Notes: generated by a model not told the origin, from the letters alone. DNA of 64,000 nucleotides from Alphaproteobacteria bacterium (GCA_015231795.1 JADGAX010000001.1:744001-808000), one strand, 5' to 3'. Shown: positions 17,980 through 28,041, counted from the first letter of the stretch. Numbers and translations: made by a program.

Positions 17980-19311
17980 CTACTGTATCTTCGACTCGAC
18001 GGCCGCACGCAGACGCTCCAGGCAGGCCGCACGGTCTGCCCTGAAACCGTCGTTTTCCCACCAAGCCTGCACTTGGCCCAAAAGCTCGCCGACGCGAGGG
18101 CCAGGGGGAACGCCCAGCGCCAGGGCATCGCGCCCCTTCAAGGGAAATTCCGGCGCGTTCCAGCCCAGGGCTTGGCCCAGCAGCTTGGTCCAAGTGCCGC
18201 TGGCCGCCGAAGGGGCGCGCGGGTCGATGTCGCGCTCGGCCGACCAGACGATCAGCGCCCGATCCAGATAGGCCTGCTTGCCCATCCGGTACAGCAGCAG
18301 GCGCCGCTCCTTGCCGCTCATGGCAAGACTGAGCGGCAGTTGCGAATGGCGGCAGATCGTGGCCAGTCGGTTCTTGTCGCGGTTCGACAGCTTGAATCTG
18401 TCGGCGATTTCCACGGCCCCCTTGGCGTCGCATTCGACCAGACAGGCCAGACGTCTGGTGGGATCGCGCTCGATGCCCTCCAGGCGCAGCCCCCTGTCCT
18501 CAAGCCAAGCCAATTGCCTGAGGCGTCCGAAATGTTTGGCTTCGGGCAGGATGTACGGCAACACCTTTTCCGCCTGCATCAAGGTCAGAACGCCAGCCGG
18601 ATCGGGCGCCATCAAGAGGCGCATCATCTCGCCCCGGATACGCTCTCCGGAAAGGTTGGGCAGCAGATGGGCGCTGGCCCGGCAAGCCGCCAGCGAAGGC
18701 ACTTGCGCGGGCGGATGGCCGTAATAGGCATAGAAGCGGAAATAGCGCAGCAGGCGCAGCACGTCTTCTTGGATGCGCTGCTTGGGATCGCCCACGAAGC
18801 GCACGCGCCCGCGCCCCAGATCGGCCAAGCCGTTCACCGGATCATAGATGCGCCCATCCTCGGTCATCGACAGGGCGTTGATGGTGAAATCGCGCCTGAG
18901 CGCATCGGCCCGCCAATCGTCGGTGAAGGCGACGCGCGCATGGCGGCCGAAATTCTCGACATCGTGGCGCAGCGTGGTGATCTCGAAATGATCCTTGCCG
19001 ATCACCGCCGTGATGGTGCCGTGCGCGATGCCGGTGGGAATGGCGTGGATGCCGTTGGCCTCTAGAAGACGGATGACCTCGTTCGGCTCCAGGGGGGTGG
19101 CGATGTCGATATCCTTGACGGGGCGCTTGAGCAGGGAATCGCGCACGCAGCCCCCCACGAAACGCGCCTCAATGCCGGTACCGGTGATCGCCGCCATCAC
19201 CGCTTTGGTGGTCGGCGCCTCCATCCAGGGCTGGGGGGCAAGCTGACCCATCGGCCCCTCGATCTGGGCCGTTTCACCATCTTGCGCGAATGGACTGTGC
19301 TGGCTGGACAT
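17980..19311 (-). CDS. cca: CCA tRNA nucleotidyltransferase / poly(A) polymerase family
   Basis: Class II nucleotidyltransferase of 443 residues, expected to add or repair the CCA end of tRNAs. The head domain has VGGCVRDSLLKRPVKDIDIATPL with the catalytic DxD, then RRDFTINALSMTEDGRIYDPVNGLADLGRGRVRFVGDPKQRIQEDVLRLLRYFRF (read as consecutive motifs) for nucleotide selection. The C-terminal half is helical. Poly(A) polymerase activity cannot be excluded by sequence, but the alphaproteobacterial family usually acts as the CCA enzyme. One tRNA in this window already encodes CCA. Confidence 0.9.
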   Translation of the reverse strand: MSSQHSPFAQDGETAQIEGPMGQLAPQPWMEAPTTKAVMAAITGTGIEARFVGGCVRDSLLKRPVKDIDIATPLEPNEVIRLLEANGIHAIPTGIAHGTITAVIGKDHFEITTLRHDVENFGRHARVAFTDDWRADALRRDFTINALSMTEDGRIYDPVNGLADLGRGRVRFVGDPKQRIQEDVLRLLRYFRFYAYYGHPPAQVPSLAACRASAHLLPNLSGERIRGEMMRLLMAPDPAGVLTLMQAEKVLPYILPEAKHFGRLRQLAWLEDRGLRLEGIERDPTRRLACLVECDAKGAVEIADRFKLSNRDKNRLATICRHSQLPLSLAMSGKERRLLLYRMGKQAYLDRALIVWSAERDIDPRAPSAASGTWTKLLGQALGWNAPEFPLKGRDALALGVPPGPRVGELLGQVQAWWENDGFRADRAACLERLRAAVESKIQ

Positions 19312-19435
19312 GACGCCAGTATGCCACGCCCAAACTTAACCGTCAGCTAAGCGGTATCGCGTGCAGAGCGTATCTTGCCACCACCCCTCGGTTGTGCAAG
19401 GTTGTCAGTGGGCAATTTGGGTGGGAAATGCCGAG

Positions 19436-20140
19436 ATGAAGAAGTGGGTGCAAACTCCGATTGGCTGCCTTTCCGTTGGAATGATCTTCATCGTCTGGAT
19501 CGTGTTGGAGATTGCAACGCCATTTCCGGATTACTTTCGCAGCTTGATTACCGGCTATAGCCCGACTAGCCACAATATCCGTGTGGCTTACGCATACGAT
19601 CAATGTCCCCCTATCACGCTGCTTGGTGTCAAGCTTCACAGATTTATCGGCTATTTCGAGGGAATGCCACCGGATGCCGAGGTTATCGACTTTCTAAACC
19701 AAAATCAAAAAGACATGGAACGGGTCGTCGAACTTTTCTACGACAACGTTGGCATAAATTATGGCGGCGACCGCTTTTCAATCCAAGAAGAAGAAGAATA
19801 TCTTGGCCTTCTGCGTAAACTGTGCATGGCGGTGATGACTGTCGCATTTGAACCAAATCCAGTTCGACGTCTCAATGATGGTACACCCGGGGCATATGGA
19901 GATGTTATCGCATTTAACGGGCGCACCTTTGCTGCCCAGGAGCGGGCTGGTGCAGTCATGAAGATGGGCAAAACACTTGTCTACTGGCCACCCGGTGAAT
20001 TCAGCAATCGCTTTCGCTCATGTTCGCAGTTCAGCCTAAATAACTACGTTCCGAAAACCCGTGAAGAAACGACTGTTTGGGATGACAGATGTTGCCGCAT
20101 TTCCGGTACTTGGCACTTGTGTGTCTCGACATTGCTCTAG
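19436..20140 (+). CDS. Hypothetical membrane-anchored protein (orphan)
   Basis: I do not recognise this 234-residue protein. It starts MKKWVQTP and has one N-terminal hydrophobic helix (IGCLSVGMIFIVWIVLEIA), then a mostly soluble domain with several Cys residues (C in YDQCPPI, RSCSQF, DDRCCRI, WHLCV), suggesting an exported, disulphide-bonded domain. Codon use is visibly AT-richer than the neighbours, and it sits in an islet with a palindromic element and a broken toxin-antitoxin pair, so recent acquisition is likely. The start is uncertain; the frame also opens at 19361. Confidence 0.55.
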   Translation: MKKWVQTPIGCLSVGMIFIVWIVLEIATPFPDYFRSLITGYSPTSHNIRVAYAYDQCPPITLLGVKLHRFIGYFEGMPPDAEVIDFLNQNQKDMERVVELFYDNVGINYGGDRFSIQEEEEYLGLLRKLCMAVMTVAFEPNPVRRLNDGTPGAYGDVIAFNGRTFAAQERAGAVMKMGKTLVYWPPGEFSNRFRSCSQFSLNNYVPKTREETTVWDDRCCRISGTWHLCVSTLL

Positions 20141-20275
20141 GCGGGGTCGTTTAACCCCGAGTCACTAGGGTGATGAGGGGTTAAGCGTGAATCCTTCGCT
20201 AAACATATAGATAGAGCAGATTCACGCCATCAATCGAAGCCGTTTAACGGCTTCGATTTCAAGCGATCTGCTCTA
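20141..20275. repeat. Nested palindromic (MITE-like) element
   Basis: Four nested or successive inverted repeats: TTAACCCC (20151) with GGGGTTAA (20177); GCGTGAATC (20185) with GATTCACGC (20219); TAGAGCAGAT (20212) with ATCTGCTCTA (20266); and inside that AATCGAAGCCG/CGGCTTCGATT (20232-20258). TGCTCTAGG also occurs at both 20134 and 20269. The motif TAGAGC(A/G)GATTCACG recurs at 62437. The structure looks like a small non-autonomous element. It may also terminate the hypothetical gene upstream, whose stop codon it touches. Confidence 0.65.
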
Positions 20276-20306
20276 GGTCGCCCGTCCCGGATGGGCTGCA
20301 TATTTC

Positions 20307-20518
20307 TCACGCTTCATGCGAACCTTTTTCATCTTGCATCATCCGCTCATGCCGCCGGGCACCATGCAGGATGTGCGCTATCTCGATTCCCTGCCCATGA
20401 TCCAGAACGAAATAATAGATGACGTAGCTTTTGTGGATAAAGCTTCTTAAGCCCGGCGCCAGCTTTTCGCAATCGCGCCCAGAAAGCGGGAAAGACGAAA
20501 GACGACGCGCCACGTCAT
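20307..20518 (-). pseudogene. Truncated ParE/RelE-type toxin remnant
   Basis: A GTG-started frame at 20513 encodes 68 residues whose end (APGLRSFIHKSYVIYYFV then IEIAHILHGARRHERM) matches the C-terminal half of ParE-type ribonuclease-fold toxins, normally about 95-100 aa. The expected toxin start is the ATG at 20518, three bases after the antitoxin stop, and it encodes a typical ParE beginning (MTWRVVFR) in a different frame that soon stops. This indicates a deletion and frameshift removing about 30-40 residues. Probably non-functional. Confidence 0.65.
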
Positions 20519-20521
20519 GAT

Positions 20522-20743
20522 TTAGAACTGACGGGAATTTTCGTTGGCACGCAGCCTCGCTCGTGCTTCGGCAAACACCTGTTTGGCGTCGATGCTGGGG
20601 GCAGGGTCGTTCATGGCTTGCAGAACGGCCCCGCGCACCCGCTCGCTTTCCATTTCCCCAAGCATCAAAGAGGCCAGCGTCTCCTGCGCGTCTTCGGGAA
20701 GACGGACAGCCTGGGCAATGGCGCGTTCCAGCATCTTGTTCAT
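20522..20743 (-). CDS. Probable antitoxin of a broken type II toxin-antitoxin pair
   Basis: A 73-residue protein (MNKMLERAIAQAVRLPEDAQ...) with the helical N-terminal pattern LPEDAQETLASLMLGEME common to RelB/ParD-like addiction antitoxins, and a charged C-terminal tail (FAEARARLRANENSRQF) likely to wrap the toxin. The stop is three bases before the remnant toxin start. With the toxin truncated it would be an orphan. ATG 20743 is preferred over the frame's upstream opening, which runs into the dxs end. Confidence 0.6.
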   Translation of the reverse strand: MNKMLERAIAQAVRLPEDAQETLASLMLGEMESERVRGAVLQAMNDPAPSIDAKQVFAEARARLRANENSRQF

Positions 20744-20795
20744 GGGTCGATGATAACCGAAACCGGCGGTTGCGCCAAGCGACAGACGATTGAGG

Positions 20796-22682
20796 TTATG
20801 TCCCAAGGGCTTGGTTGACAGCCGCCACGATGCCAGCAGCATCGATTCCGGCATCGGCCAACTGGCGGGCCTGGCTGTCATGCTCGATGAAATGGTCGGG
20901 CAGGCACAAGGCGCGCAGCTTCAACCCCTTGTCCAGCAGGCCTTGATTGACCAGGAAGTGCATCACTTGTGCCGCGAAGCCGCCAACGGCGTTCTCTTCC
21001 ACCGTGATCAGCAATTCATGATTTCTGGCCAGATCGGCGATCAGCTCCTCGTCGATCGGCTTGGCGAAACGCGCATCGGCCACGGTCGTCGAAATCCCCT
21101 GCGCCGCCAATTGATCCGCCGCCTTCAAGGCGTCGCCCAATCTTGTGCCCAGGCTTAGGATCGCAACCCGAGAGCCTTGGCGCAGCACGCGGCCCTTGCC
21201 GATGGGCAGCGCCATGCCGCGGGCGGGCATTTCCACGCCGCTTCCATCGCCCCTGGGATAACGCAAGAAGCTGGGCTTGTCGTCGATGGCGACCTGGGTG
21301 GCCACCATATGCGCCAGCTCCGCCTCGTCGGCGGGCGCCATGATCACCACGCCGGGCAAACAACCAAGATAGGACAGATCGTAGGAGCCGTGATGGGTGG
21401 CCCCATCGGCCCCCACCAGCCCGGCGCGATCCAGCACGAAGCGCACCGGCAGATGCTGCAGCACGACATCGTGCATGACCTGATCGTAACCGCGCTGCAG
21501 GAAGGTAGAATAGATGGCGCAGAAGGGCTTCAGACCCTCGCAGGCCAGACCGGCGGCGAAGGTGACCGCATGCTGCTCGGCGATGCCGACGTCGAACAGG
21601 CGGTCGGGATGGGCGCGCCCGAAAATGTCCAACCCGGTGCCCGAAGGCATGGCGGCCGTAATGGCGCAAATTGTTTCGTCGCGCCTAGCTTCGTCGGTCA
21701 AGGCCTGGCCGAACACGCCGGTCAGGCTGGGCGCATTGCTCTTGGGCTTGCTTTGCTCGCCGGTCTTGACGTTGAATTTCGAAACGCCGTGATATTTGTC
21801 ATGCGCTTCCTCGGCGGGCGCATATCCCCGCCCCTTCTGCGTCACCACATGCACGAGCACCGGCGCCGGTTCCTCGAAATCGCGAACATTGCGCAGCACG
21901 GGCAGCAGATGGTCGAAATTATGACCGTCGATGGGACCGACGTAATAGAAACCCAATTCCTCGAACAAAGTGCCGCCCGCCACCAAGCCCTTGGCGTATT
22001 CCTCGACCTTGCGCGCCGCCAGTTCGATGGGACGCGGGAAGATTTCCGCCACGTCCTTGGCGAAGTGCCTGAAATGCTGATAGGACTTCGACGACCACAG
22101 CTTCGAGAGATAGGCGCTAAGGCCTCCCACCGGCTTGGCGATCGACATGTCGTTGTCGTTCAAGATCACGATCAGGCGCGTTTTCTGGGGACCGGCATTG
22201 TTCAGCGCTTCGAATGCCTGGCCAGCGCTCATCGAACCGTCGCCGATGACGGCGATGGCGCAGCGCTCGCGCCCCTGCATCTGGCTGCCCACCGCCATGC
22301 CCAGCGCCGCCGAAATCGAGGTCGAACTGTGCCCGGCGCCAAAAGGATCGTAGATGCTTTCGTCGCGCTTGGTGAAACCGGAAATGCCCCCGGCCTGCCT
22401 GAGCGTGTGCATTTGCTCGCGCCTGCCGGTCAGGATCTTGTGGGGATAGCTTTGATGGCCGACATCCCAGATCAGCCGATCATCGGGCGTATTGAAGACG
22501 TGATGCAGGGCCACGGTCAGTTCGACCACGCCTAGGCCAGCCCCCAGATGACCGCCGGTTTCCGCCACGGCGCCGATCATTTCCTGGCGCACTTCCCCAG
22601 CCAATTGCCTGAGCTGGTCGGGCGTGAAGTCCCTGAAGTCGGAAGGGAACTTGATCTGATCGAGAAGACGCCCGGACGCCAT
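20796..22682 (-). CDS. dxs: 1-deoxy-D-xylulose-5-phosphate synthase
   Basis: First enzyme of the MEP isoprenoid pathway; a thiamine diphosphate enzyme that condenses pyruvate and glyceraldehyde 3-phosphate. 628 residues. It has [15 protein letters not shown], the ThDP motif beginning [18 protein letters not shown], the transketolase-like pyrimidine domain ([33 protein letters not shown]) and the C-terminal domain. It follows ispA by three bases, forming the xseB-ispA-dxs operon. Confidence 0.97.
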   Translation of the reverse strand: MASGRLLDQIKFPSDFRDFTPDQLRQLAGEVRQEMIGAVAETGGHLGAGLGVVELTVALHHVFNTPDDRLIWDVGHQSYPHKILTGRREQMHTLRQAGGISGFTKRDESIYDPFGAGHSSTSISAALGMAVGSQMQGRERCAIAVIGDGSMSAGQAFEALNNAGPQKTRLIVILNDNDMSIAKPVGGLSAYLSKLWSSKSYQHFRHFAKDVAEIFPRPIELAARKVEEYAKGLVAGGTLFEELGFYYVGPIDGHNFDHLLPVLRNVRDFEEPAPVLVHVVTQKGRGYAPAEEAHDKYHGVSKFNVKTGEQSKPKSNAPSLTGVFGQALTDEARRDETICAITAAMPSGTGLDIFGRAHPDRLFDVGIAEQHAVTFAAGLACEGLKPFCAIYSTFLQRGYDQVMHDVVLQHLPVRFVLDRAGLVGADGATHHGSYDLSYLGCLPGVVIMAPADEAELAHMVATQVAIDDKPSFLRYPRGDGSGVEMPARGMALPIGKGRVLRQGSRVAILSLGTRLGDALKAADQLAAQGISTTVADARFAKPIDEELIADLARNHELLITVEENAVGGFAAQVMHFLVNQGLLDKGLKLRALCLPDHFIEHDSQARQLADAGIDAAGIVAAVNQALGT

Positions 22683-22685
22683 GGC

Positions 22686-23585
22686 CTAGTTCCGCCTGGT
22701 CAGCACGTAGCGCACGGTGTCGCCTAGCAGATGCGCCGCGTCGCAATCGCCAAAGACGTCCAGATGTTTGATCGCCTGATCGCCTAGCGCCTGAGCCTGG
22801 GCCTTGGCGCGCTCGACGCCCAACAGCGATACAAAGGTGGCCTTGCCCTGGTCGGCATCCTTGCCGGTCTTCTTGCCCATTTCCTCGGTCGAGGCTTCGA
22901 CGTCCAGAAGATCGTCGGTGATCTGAAACACCAGTCCCAGATCGTGCGCATAGCCCTCCAGCGCTTGGCGCTGATTGGAATGCGCCTTGCCCAGAATGGG
23001 GCCTGCCACGCAGGAAAAAGCGATCAAACGGCCGGTCTTCATGCGTTGCAGGCGGGTGATGGCCGGAATGTCCATCGGCTGCTTCGAGGTGGACGCCAGC
23101 ATGTCGATCATCTGGCCGCCCACCATGCCCTGATGGCCCGCCGCCTCGGCCATGGCCACCACCAGATCGGCGCGCACGCTGGGATCGGGATGGGTGGCGC
23201 TTCCGCCCAGCACTTCGAAGGCCTTGGTCAAAAGCGCGTCGCCCGCCAGAATGGCGGTGGCTTCGTCGAAGGCCTTGTGGCAGGTGGGTATGCCACGGCG
23301 CAAGTCGTCATTGTCCATGGCGGGAAGATCGTCATGAACCAGCGAATAGCAATGCACGAATTCGATGGCCGCCGCGACGCGCGCCGCCGATTGACGGGCC
23401 ACGTTGAACAGGGCCGCCGTAGTCAGAACCAGAAAGGGGCGCAGACGCTTGCCGCCGTTCAAGGTGGCGTAGCGCATGGCCTGAACGACGCGGGCCTCGG
23501 GCGCATTGCTTTCCGGCAGCAGGCGCTCGACTTCCAGGACCAGGGTGGCCTGCGCCTCTTCCAGGGCTTTTTCCAAACGGTTCAT
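22686..23585 (-). CDS. ispA: Farnesyl diphosphate synthase (geranyltranstransferase)
   Basis: Short-chain trans-prenyltransferase of about 299 residues, making FPP from IPP and DMAPP. It has GGKRLRPFL, the first Asp-rich motif LVHDDLPAMDNDDLRRG (with the two-residue insertion typical of bacterial FPP synthases) and the second motif FQITDDLLDVEA. ATG at 23585 (MNRLEKALEEA) fits the family; upstream in-frame sequence overlaps xseB and is not family-like. Confidence 0.93.
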   Translation of the reverse strand: MNRLEKALEEAQATLVLEVERLLPESNAPEARVVQAMRYATLNGGKRLRPFLVLTTAALFNVARQSAARVAAAIEFVHCYSLVHDDLPAMDNDDLRRGIPTCHKAFDEATAILAGDALLTKAFEVLGGSATHPDPSVRADLVVAMAEAAGHQGMVGGQMIDMLASTSKQPMDIPAITRLQRMKTGRLIAFSCVAGPILGKAHSNQRQALEGYAHDLGLVFQITDDLLDVEASTEEMGKKTGKDADQGKATFVSLLGVERAKAQAQALGDQAIKHLDVFGDCDAAHLLGDTVRYVLTRRN

Positions 23586-23601
23586 GGTCGGTGATCTTCC
23601 T

Positions 23602-23847
23602 TCAAGCGGGATCGAGGGGAGCGGCGGCAAGCGTGCCATCCGGCGACAGCACGATGCGCTCGACCTTGGCCTTGGCCTCGGCCAACTTGGATTCACAGTG
23701 ACGCTTGAGCGCGGCCCCGCGCTCATAGGCGCCCACCGCCTCGTCCAGCTTGACCTTGCCCGCTTCCAGCCCGCGCACGATCTGCTCGAGTTCGGCCAAG
23801 GCCTCCTCGAAGCTGAGCTTGGCGATATCTGTTTTGGCGGCTGTCAC
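23602..23847 (-). CDS. xseB: Exodeoxyribonuclease VII small subunit
   Basis: About 81 residues with the family signature LSFEEALAELEQIVRGLEAG and LDEAVGAYERGAALKRHCE. XseB assembles with XseA to degrade single-stranded DNA. I chose GTG 23847 (protein MTAAKTDIAKLS), giving the standard length; a TTG at 23877 would add ten unconserved residues. xseA is not in the window. Confidence 0.9.
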   Translation of the reverse strand: MTAAKTDIAKLSFEEALAELEQIVRGLEAGKVKLDEAVGAYERGAALKRHCESKLAEAKAKVERIVLSPDGTLAAAPLDPA

Positions 23848-23879
23848 GTCAGAAACCCGTTCCCCAGTTGATCGCAATC

Positions 23880-25172
23880 TTAGTCAGCGAAGGGGTCCTG
23901 GACAAGGACCGTATCCTCGCGCTCGGGGCTGGTCGAGAACAGCGCCACCGGCACGCCCACCAGTTCCTCGAGATGACGGATGTACTTGACCGCCTCGGCG
24001 GGCAGTTCGGCCCAGGAACGAGCACCCCGGGTCGATCCCTTCCAACCGGGCAGGGTCTCGTAGACCGGCTTGGCCTTGGCCTGCAGCGAAGCCAGGGCGG
24101 GCAGGTAATCATAGCGCCGCCCGTCGATTTCATACGACGTGCAGACCTTCAACTCGTCGAAACCGTCCAGCACGTCCAGCTTGGTCAGGGCCAAGCCGTG
24201 AATGCCGCTGACCTTGCAGGCCTGGCGGACCAGCACGGCGTCGAACCAGCCGCAACGCCTGGGCCTGCCGGTGACGGTGCCGAATTCATGGCCGCGCTCG
24301 CCGATGGTCTTGCCGACATCGTCGAACAGTTCGCTGGGGAACGGCCCCGAACCCACGCGCGTCGTGTAGGCCTTGCAGATGCCCAGCACATAGCCCACCG
24401 CCGACGGCCCCTGACCCGAACCGGTGGCGGCGTTGCCCGCCACGGTGTTGGACGAGGTAACATAGGGATAGGTGCCGTGATCGATATCCAGCAGCATGCC
24501 CTGCGCGCCTTCGTACAGAATGCGCCGTCCGCGCTTGCGCAAATCGTCCAGACGCAGCCACACCACGTCGGCATAGGGCAGGATGCGCGGCGCCAATTCC
24601 TTCAACTTGACGAACAAGGCGTCGCCGTCGATCAGTTCGGCGCCCAACCCCTTCAGCAGCGCGTTGTGATGCGACAGCATGTTGGCGATCTTGGCCTTCA
24701 AAGACGCATCATCGTCGGCCAGATCGCACAGGCGAATGGCGCGCCTTGCCACCTTGTCTTCATAAGCAGGGCCGATGCCGCGCCCGGTGGTGCCGATCTT
24801 GCCGCCGCCCGCGGCTTCCTCGCGGGCGCGGTCCAGATGTCCGTGCAGGGGCAGAATCAGGGGCACGTTCTCGGCCACCTTCAACAGGTCGGGCGATACG
24901 GTCACCCCCTGGCCGCGCAGCTTCTCGATTTCTTCCAGCAGCGCCCAGGGGTCCAGCACCAACCCGTTGCCGATGATCGACAGCTTGCCGCGCACGATGC
25001 CCGAAGGCAGCAGGGACAGCTTATAGGTGACGCCGCCGATGACCAGCGTATGTCCGGCATTGTGGCCGCCCTGGAAACGCACCACCACATCGGCGCGTTC
25101 CGAAAGCCAATCCACCACCTTGCCTTTGCCTTCGTCGCCCCACTGGGCGCCGATCACAGCCACATTCGCCAT
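23880..25172 (-). CDS. purA: Adenylosuccinate synthetase
   Basis: Catalyses the GTP-dependent first committed step from IMP to AMP. 430 residues. It begins [20 protein letters not shown] (GTP-binding and catalytic Asp), followed by [15 protein letters not shown] with catalytic His, [17 protein letters not shown] and the GTP-specificity motif [20 protein letters not shown]. Starts four bases after hisZ, so the two are co-transcribed, an arrangement seen in many alphaproteobacteria. Confidence 0.97.
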   Translation of the reverse strand: MANVAVIGAQWGDEGKGKVVDWLSERADVVVRFQGGHNAGHTLVIGGVTYKLSLLPSGIVRGKLSIIGNGLVLDPWALLEEIEKLRGQGVTVSPDLLKVAENVPLILPLHGHLDRAREEAAGGGKIGTTGRGIGPAYEDKVARRAIRLCDLADDDASLKAKIANMLSHHNALLKGLGAELIDGDALFVKLKELAPRILPYADVVWLRLDDLRKRGRRILYEGAQGMLLDIDHGTYPYVTSSNTVAGNAATGSGQGPSAVGYVLGICKAYTTRVGSGPFPSELFDDVGKTIGERGHEFGTVTGRPRRCGWFDAVLVRQACKVSGIHGLALTKLDVLDGFDELKVCTSYEIDGRRYDYLPALASLQAKAKPVYETLPGWKGSTRGARSWAELPAEAVKYIRHLEELVGVPVALFSTSPEREDTVLVQDPFAD

Positions 25173-25176
25173 CGGA

Positions 25177-26313
25177 CTAACTCTCCTTGATGTCCTTGAT
25201 TTCGTTATTGTTCAGCCAGAAAACGCACCCCAGGCGCCTAGCTTCGGCCGCTGCATCCGTCACGGCTTCCAAACCCGCCACGGTGGCATAGCCTTTGGCC
25301 CGCCAGGACCGCCCGCTTTCCCACGAGGTCCCCACCGGCAGATATAGCCGGGGACGCGTTGCTTTCAAAGGGGTGCATTTCAGCACCGTATCCATGAACA
25401 AAGTGACCCCGGTCGCCGCTTCGCCATCGACGGCATAGCGCCCGCCGCGCCCCAGTTCGAAACTTTGACCCTTGGCGAACAGGGTAAAGGCCACCCCGCA
25501 ATGATATTCGAATCCCCTGGATTCCACGGCATCGACGGTCAGCGTCATGCCGGGCGCGTCGCGCTGGATGGCCGCCGCCACCGCCTTCAAGCGTCCGATT
25601 TCGCTTAGGGCGGCGTCCGAGAGCTTCAGTTTCTCCAGTGCCGCCAAGGCCTTGCCGACCGGCCCGCTGGCGCGCAGCAATCCTTCGAACAAGGCCTGCC
25701 CCGGCAAACCGGCCAATCTTGCGGGATCCTTATGGTCCAGCGCATCGCGCAGGCGGACCAGATCGTCGGCTGTAAGATCAAGCCCCTGGCACAGGGCGGG
25801 AACCAGAGTCGGCAAGGTCAGATCGACCGACACGCCCTCAATCCCCAGGCTTTCCAACCCCTCATGGGCCAAGCGGACCACTTCGGCGTCGGCCTCGCAA
25901 CTGGCCGAGCCGATAAGCTCGATCCCCGCCTGAACGAACTGGCGTTCGGGACGCAACTGGCTGGCCTTGACCCTTAACACCTCGCCCGCATAGGACAGGC
26001 GCAAGGGCCGGGGCGCGTCGCTCATCCTTGTGGCGGCGATCCTGGATATCTGGGGGGTCATGTCGGGCCGCACGGCCAGCATACGGCCAGAGGCCGGGTC
26101 CATCAGACGAAAACTGGAGCGGGCCAGAGCGGCCCCAGGGCCTGCAAACAGGCTGTCTTCGAATTCGATCAGGGGCGGCTTGACCGGATCGAAGCCCTGT
26201 CCCGCGAAGCCTTCCATCAATAGGGCGACCACCGAGGCCTCGTGCTGGGCTTCGGGCGGCAGGATGTCGGGCAGGCCGGCGGGCAGCAAGGCCCGGTTGG
26301 CCGAATCGTTCAT
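25177..26313 (-). CDS. hisZ: ATP phosphoribosyltransferase regulatory subunit
   Basis: HisRS-like subunit that activates the short-form HisG enzyme in histidine synthesis. About 378 residues. Class II synthetase-type motifs are recognisable ([51 protein letters not shown]) without full HisRS catalytic residues. ATG at 26313 ([10 protein letters not shown]) has only a weak ribosome site; a strong hairpin (26320-26349) lies immediately before it. Confidence 0.9.
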   Translation of the reverse strand: MNDSANRALLPAGLPDILPPEAQHEASVVALLMEGFAGQGFDPVKPPLIEFEDSLFAGPGAALARSSFRLMDPASGRMLAVRPDMTPQISRIAATRMSDAPRPLRLSYAGEVLRVKASQLRPERQFVQAGIELIGSASCEADAEVVRLAHEGLESLGIEGVSVDLTLPTLVPALCQGLDLTADDLVRLRDALDHKDPARLAGLPGQALFEGLLRASGPVGKALAALEKLKLSDAALSEIGRLKAVAAAIQRDAPGMTLTVDAVESRGFEYHCGVAFTLFAKGQSFELGRGGRYAVDGEAATGVTLFMDTVLKCTPLKATRPRLYLPVGTSWESGRSWRAKGYATVAGLEAVTDAAAEARRLGCVFWLNNNEIKDIKES

Positions 26314-26319
26314 AATCAA

Positions 26320-26349
26320 AGACCCCCTGGAAAAGGTTCCAGGGGGTCT
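26320..26349 (-). terminator. Perfect 13-bp hairpin upstream of hisZ
   Basis: AGACCCCCTGGAA pairs with TTCCAGGGGGTCT around a four-base loop. On the minus strand it comes about 95 bases after the chemoreceptor stop and six bases before the hisZ ATG, and is followed by TTTGATT. It could terminate the chemoreceptor transcript, or occlude the hisZ ribosome-binding site as an attenuator-like structure. Confidence 0.55.
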
Positions 26350-26444
26350 GGTTACCCCGTTCAGGGCAAAAAGAAAAGAGCTATCAGCAGCCAGCAATCA
26401 GCCGTCAGCCCAAAATGCGGAGGCTGATGGCTGATCGCCGAGGG

Positions 26445-27833
26445 CTATCTGCGGTTGGCCAACTCGTCGAGCAGGCGCATGACGTCAACCGAGGCCTGCG
26501 AAGCCTTTTCGATCTCGGCCAAAGCCCCATCGAAATCGCCTTGGTTGTATTTGCGAACCGCCGATATGCCGAAGGCATGCACTTTTTCGTGCGGGGCCAA
26601 AATGGCGCCGTAAGCCGGATGGTTCTTGATCGAGGCGTCGGTAATGCCATTGTACCATTTGCCCAAGCGGCAGGTGTTGTGGTTGGTCAGTTGCTCCGGA
26701 TCGAGCTTGATGCGCCCGGCGGCCATGGCGGCCAGCTTCTTCAGCCAGAGTTTGTGATCCGATTTGGCGACATGGATGGTGATGTCCTTGACCTCGGCCT
26801 TCACGGCCTCGGCGATGCTTTCGGTCACCACGGTTTCGCTTTTGTCCATGACGTCCAGAATGCCGATGACGGCCTGCACGCCATGCTCGGTCCTGCTTGC
26901 GATCGAATTGATGCGATTGGCCACTTCCTCGGACGTCTGGCTTTGCTGGTCGAGAATGCCTGCGATATCGCGCACCATAGCCGAGATGTGGTCGATCTGC
27001 TCGGACACTGTTTGCATGCCCTGGCCGGTGGCGGCGATCACCTCCTGGCCCTGCTGAACGGCGTTGGCGCCCTGCTCCATCGAACTGACGATGGCCGCCA
27101 TTTCGCCGCGCAGATTTTCGATGCGCTTGCGAATGTCGTCGGTCGCCTTGGCGGTCTGGTTGGCGAGATTCTTGACTTCGCTGGCCACGACGGCGAATCC
27201 CTTGCCCGCCTCGCCCGCCCTGGCGGCCTCAATCGTCGCGTTCAAGGCTAGCAGGTTGGTCTGCTTGGCGATGGCTTCGATCTGATCGACGATGCCGCCG
27301 ATCTGGGTCGATGCCTCGGCCAACGTCTCGACGCGCCCGGCAGCCTCGCTGACGGCGCGCGAAATGCCGTCCATCGACGCCACGGCGCGTTCGGCGGAAT
27401 GGCGGCTTTCCGAAGCCTGGTCCTGGGCCGCCGCCACATCCTGCGACGCCTGACCGGCGCTGGCCGCGATTTGGTGCACCGAGGACACCAATTCCTCGGC
27501 CGCCGCCGCGATCGATTGCGTCTGGTGATCGACATCGCGCAGATCGCGCAGCAATTGGGCGGTTTGCACCACCGCCTCGTTGCTTTCGACCGACAGCACG
27601 ACCATACGCTTCACGCTATCCAGCGCCCGCTGTTCGTAGGCCGCCGCCACTTGGCGCAGCTTCTGGCAGATGGCGCTGTCCTTGTCGGGCATCGAATGAA
27701 AGGCTTGGCGCTCTAATAGATCAAGCGCCTCAAGAAGCGCCGATTCATCTACGGTGCCGGAAGGTGGCGTTTCAATGGAAAGACTCGACGTTGAACGCGG
27801 CAAATCCGCTGGCTTGGACCCGAAGAAACCCAT
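26445..27833 (-). CDS. Cytosolic methyl-accepting chemotaxis protein with C-terminal CZB domain
   Basis: 462 residues with no transmembrane segment, so a soluble chemoreceptor. Residues ~90-330 form the coiled-coil signalling domain, with hairpin tip [20 protein letters not shown] then [20 protein letters not shown]. The C-terminal ~110 residues match the chemoreceptor zinc-binding domain: HKLW, CRLGKWY and HEKVH supply the His/Cys zinc ligands. Such receptors sense zinc or hypochlorous acid in other bacteria. No che operon is adjacent. Confidence 0.9.
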   Translation of the reverse strand: MGFFGSKPADLPRSTSSLSIETPPSGTVDESALLEALDLLERQAFHSMPDKDSAICQKLRQVAAAYEQRALDSVKRMVVLSVESNEAVVQTAQLLRDLRDVDHQTQSIAAAAEELVSSVHQIAASAGQASQDVAAAQDQASESRHSAERAVASMDGISRAVSEAAGRVETLAEASTQIGGIVDQIEAIAKQTNLLALNATIEAARAGEAGKGFAVVASEVKNLANQTAKATDDIRKRIENLRGEMAAIVSSMEQGANAVQQGQEVIAATGQGMQTVSEQIDHISAMVRDIAGILDQQSQTSEEVANRINSIASRTEHGVQAVIGILDVMDKSETVVTESIAEAVKAEVKDITIHVAKSDHKLWLKKLAAMAAGRIKLDPEQLTNHNTCRLGKWYNGITDASIKNHPAYGAILAPHEKVHAFGISAVRKYNQGDFDGALAEIEKASQASVDVMRLLDELANRR

Positions 27834-28011
27834 TTGACCCCCTGTTTGATTTTGATTCGGATTCTGTCATTCCCGCCTTGGCAGGGCAAAACCCTCTATT
27901 TTCTTGAGGGTAACATGACGTTTTTATAATTTACAACCAATCTGTCTAATTTTTCGTAAATATAGCGGTAGATAAAATAACTTGTCACAAAATGTAGAAA
28001 TAAGATGCAAC

Positions 28012-28041
28012 AAAAAAGGGTGCCTGATTTAGGGCACCCTT
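28012..28041 (-). terminator. Rho-independent terminator of serA
   Basis: On the minus strand AAGGGTGCC pairs with GGCACCCTT around an eight-base loop and runs straight into TTTTTT (28012-28017). It lies about 35 bases after the serA stop. The remaining gap to the chemoreceptor (27834-28011) is AT-rich and probably holds its promoter; I see no gene there. Confidence 0.85.

Noticed and set aside
17873-18433. N-terminal extension of the SGNH gene to a 421-residue protein
   Set aside because: The extension overlaps cca out of frame and is Arg/Gln-rich shadow sequence. The ATG at 17872 has a perfect AGGAGG and fits the family.
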